Positions 63,751-64,000 of a stretch of 64,000 nucleotides of DNA are shown here, piece after piece. Position 1 is the stretch's first letter. Each line of letters opens with the position of its first letter. A program made the position numbers and the translations under genes. Under the pieces are notes generated by a model. It was not told where the DNA came from. It worked only from the letters and a program-made list of their open reading frames with translations, and searched no databases. The stretch spans positions 27,071,355-27,135,354 of the forward strand of contig CM055877.1 in assembly GCA_029582165.1 (NCBI GenBank), written 5' to 3'. Source of the DNA: Portulaca oleracea. Its lineage: Eukaryota > Streptophyta > Magnoliopsida > Caryophyllales > Portulacaceae.

Positions 63751-64000
63751 ATGGGAGAAGTGGAATGGTGTTATTTGCACCCCAAACAAGTGTATGTAGG
63801 GGTATGTCCAATATGCTTAAATGAGAGGCTACTCATTTTGGCAGCAAAACAGAATGGCCTTCAACTTAAATCATCATCATCTTCTGCCTCTTGTTCTTCA
63901 TCTCCACTTTCCCTACCTAAGATATTTGCCATGGGATCCTTCCATCGTCGCCGCAAACCACCAGTACTTCCTCCTACTCATAATCATCAACATTATGGGT
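63751..64000 (+). CDS. N-terminal part of an uncharacterised plant protein, open at right edge
   Basis: The frame from ATG 63751 is open to the end of the window (83 codons): MGEVEWCYLHPKQVYVGVCP, then ICLNERLLILAAKQ, a Ser-rich stretch, then KIFAMGSFHRRRKPP. The spaced Cys residues (C-x2-HP, then CPICLNERL) resemble the start of a plant family whose members begin C-x-HP...G-CP-CL-ERL, seen for instance in OCTOPUS/DUF740-like proteins; the match is to the motif only. Start choice rests on the first ATG after a GA-rich leader and an immediately good reading frame. Function not known. Confidence 0.6.
   Translation, partial: MGEVEWCYLHPKQVYVGVCPICLNERLLILAAKQNGLQLKSSSSSASCSSSPLSLPKIFAMGSFHRRRKPPVLPPTHNHQHYG

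Overview
This is nuclear DNA from a flowering plant, most likely a eudicot. The host genes are intron-rich with GT-AG splicing, intergenic DNA is AT-rich, and the window is full of plant transposable elements (copia, chromovirus-type gypsy, Mutator-like, hAT, Harbinger/Tourist and Stowaway types). I cannot name the species. Three host genes are visible: (1) a TPR co-chaperone of the small glutamine-rich TPR protein (SGT) type, + strand, 11 exons, 13648-26102; (2) a long-chain acyl-CoA synthetase of the LACS8/LACS9 type, + strand, 11 coding exons, 57553-62683; (3) the first part of an uncharacterised gene running off the right edge, from 63751.

Layout. 1-13.4 kb: a partial minus-strand ORF with an acidic tail at the left edge, then a repeat graveyard. 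It holds a hAT-type non-autonomous element with a perfect 8-bp duplication (2040-2833), arrays of the motif GTGAACAA, a decayed gene fragment (3.2-4.2 kb), a Harbinger-like element (6730-8469), a foldback element (8589-8935), a solo LTR with 5-bp duplication (10219-10857), and a Stowaway-like element containing a Tourist-like one (12.9-13.4 kb). 13.6-26.1 kb: the SGT gene, whose first intron holds a complete but inactivated Ty1/copia element in antisense orientation.

27.1-47.1 kb: a nested and rearranged block of two Ty3/gypsy families. Family A (27450-35908, +) sits inside the 5' LTR of a family-B copy (B1, +), of which only LTR and gag survive. B1 abuts an inverted family-B array (LTR-internal-LTR-truncated internal, all minus). 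The two B internal regions carry the same reverse-transcriptase frameshift. 47.1-55.7 kb: a large Mutator-like element (MULE). It carries a decayed transposase with an OTU-type cysteine protease domain at its C-terminus, an antisense plant-mobile-domain (PMD) gene, a long hairpin-forming inverted repeat, and long mirrored ends. 55.7-62.7 kb: the LACS gene, whose first coding exon has a one-base frameshift. 62.9-63.4 kb: two adjacent MITEs. 63.75 kb to the end: the partial gene.

The host genes show no operon-like or pathway link. The SGT-type protein is expected to assist Hsp70/Hsp90, and the LACS protein activates fatty acids at a membrane. Most of the rest is transposon biology. The observations most worth a second look are the OTU- and PMD-bearing MULE with its internal hairpin, the gypsy B array with shared lesions, and the frameshift in the LACS start exon. 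I see no convincing evidence for a wholly new system.
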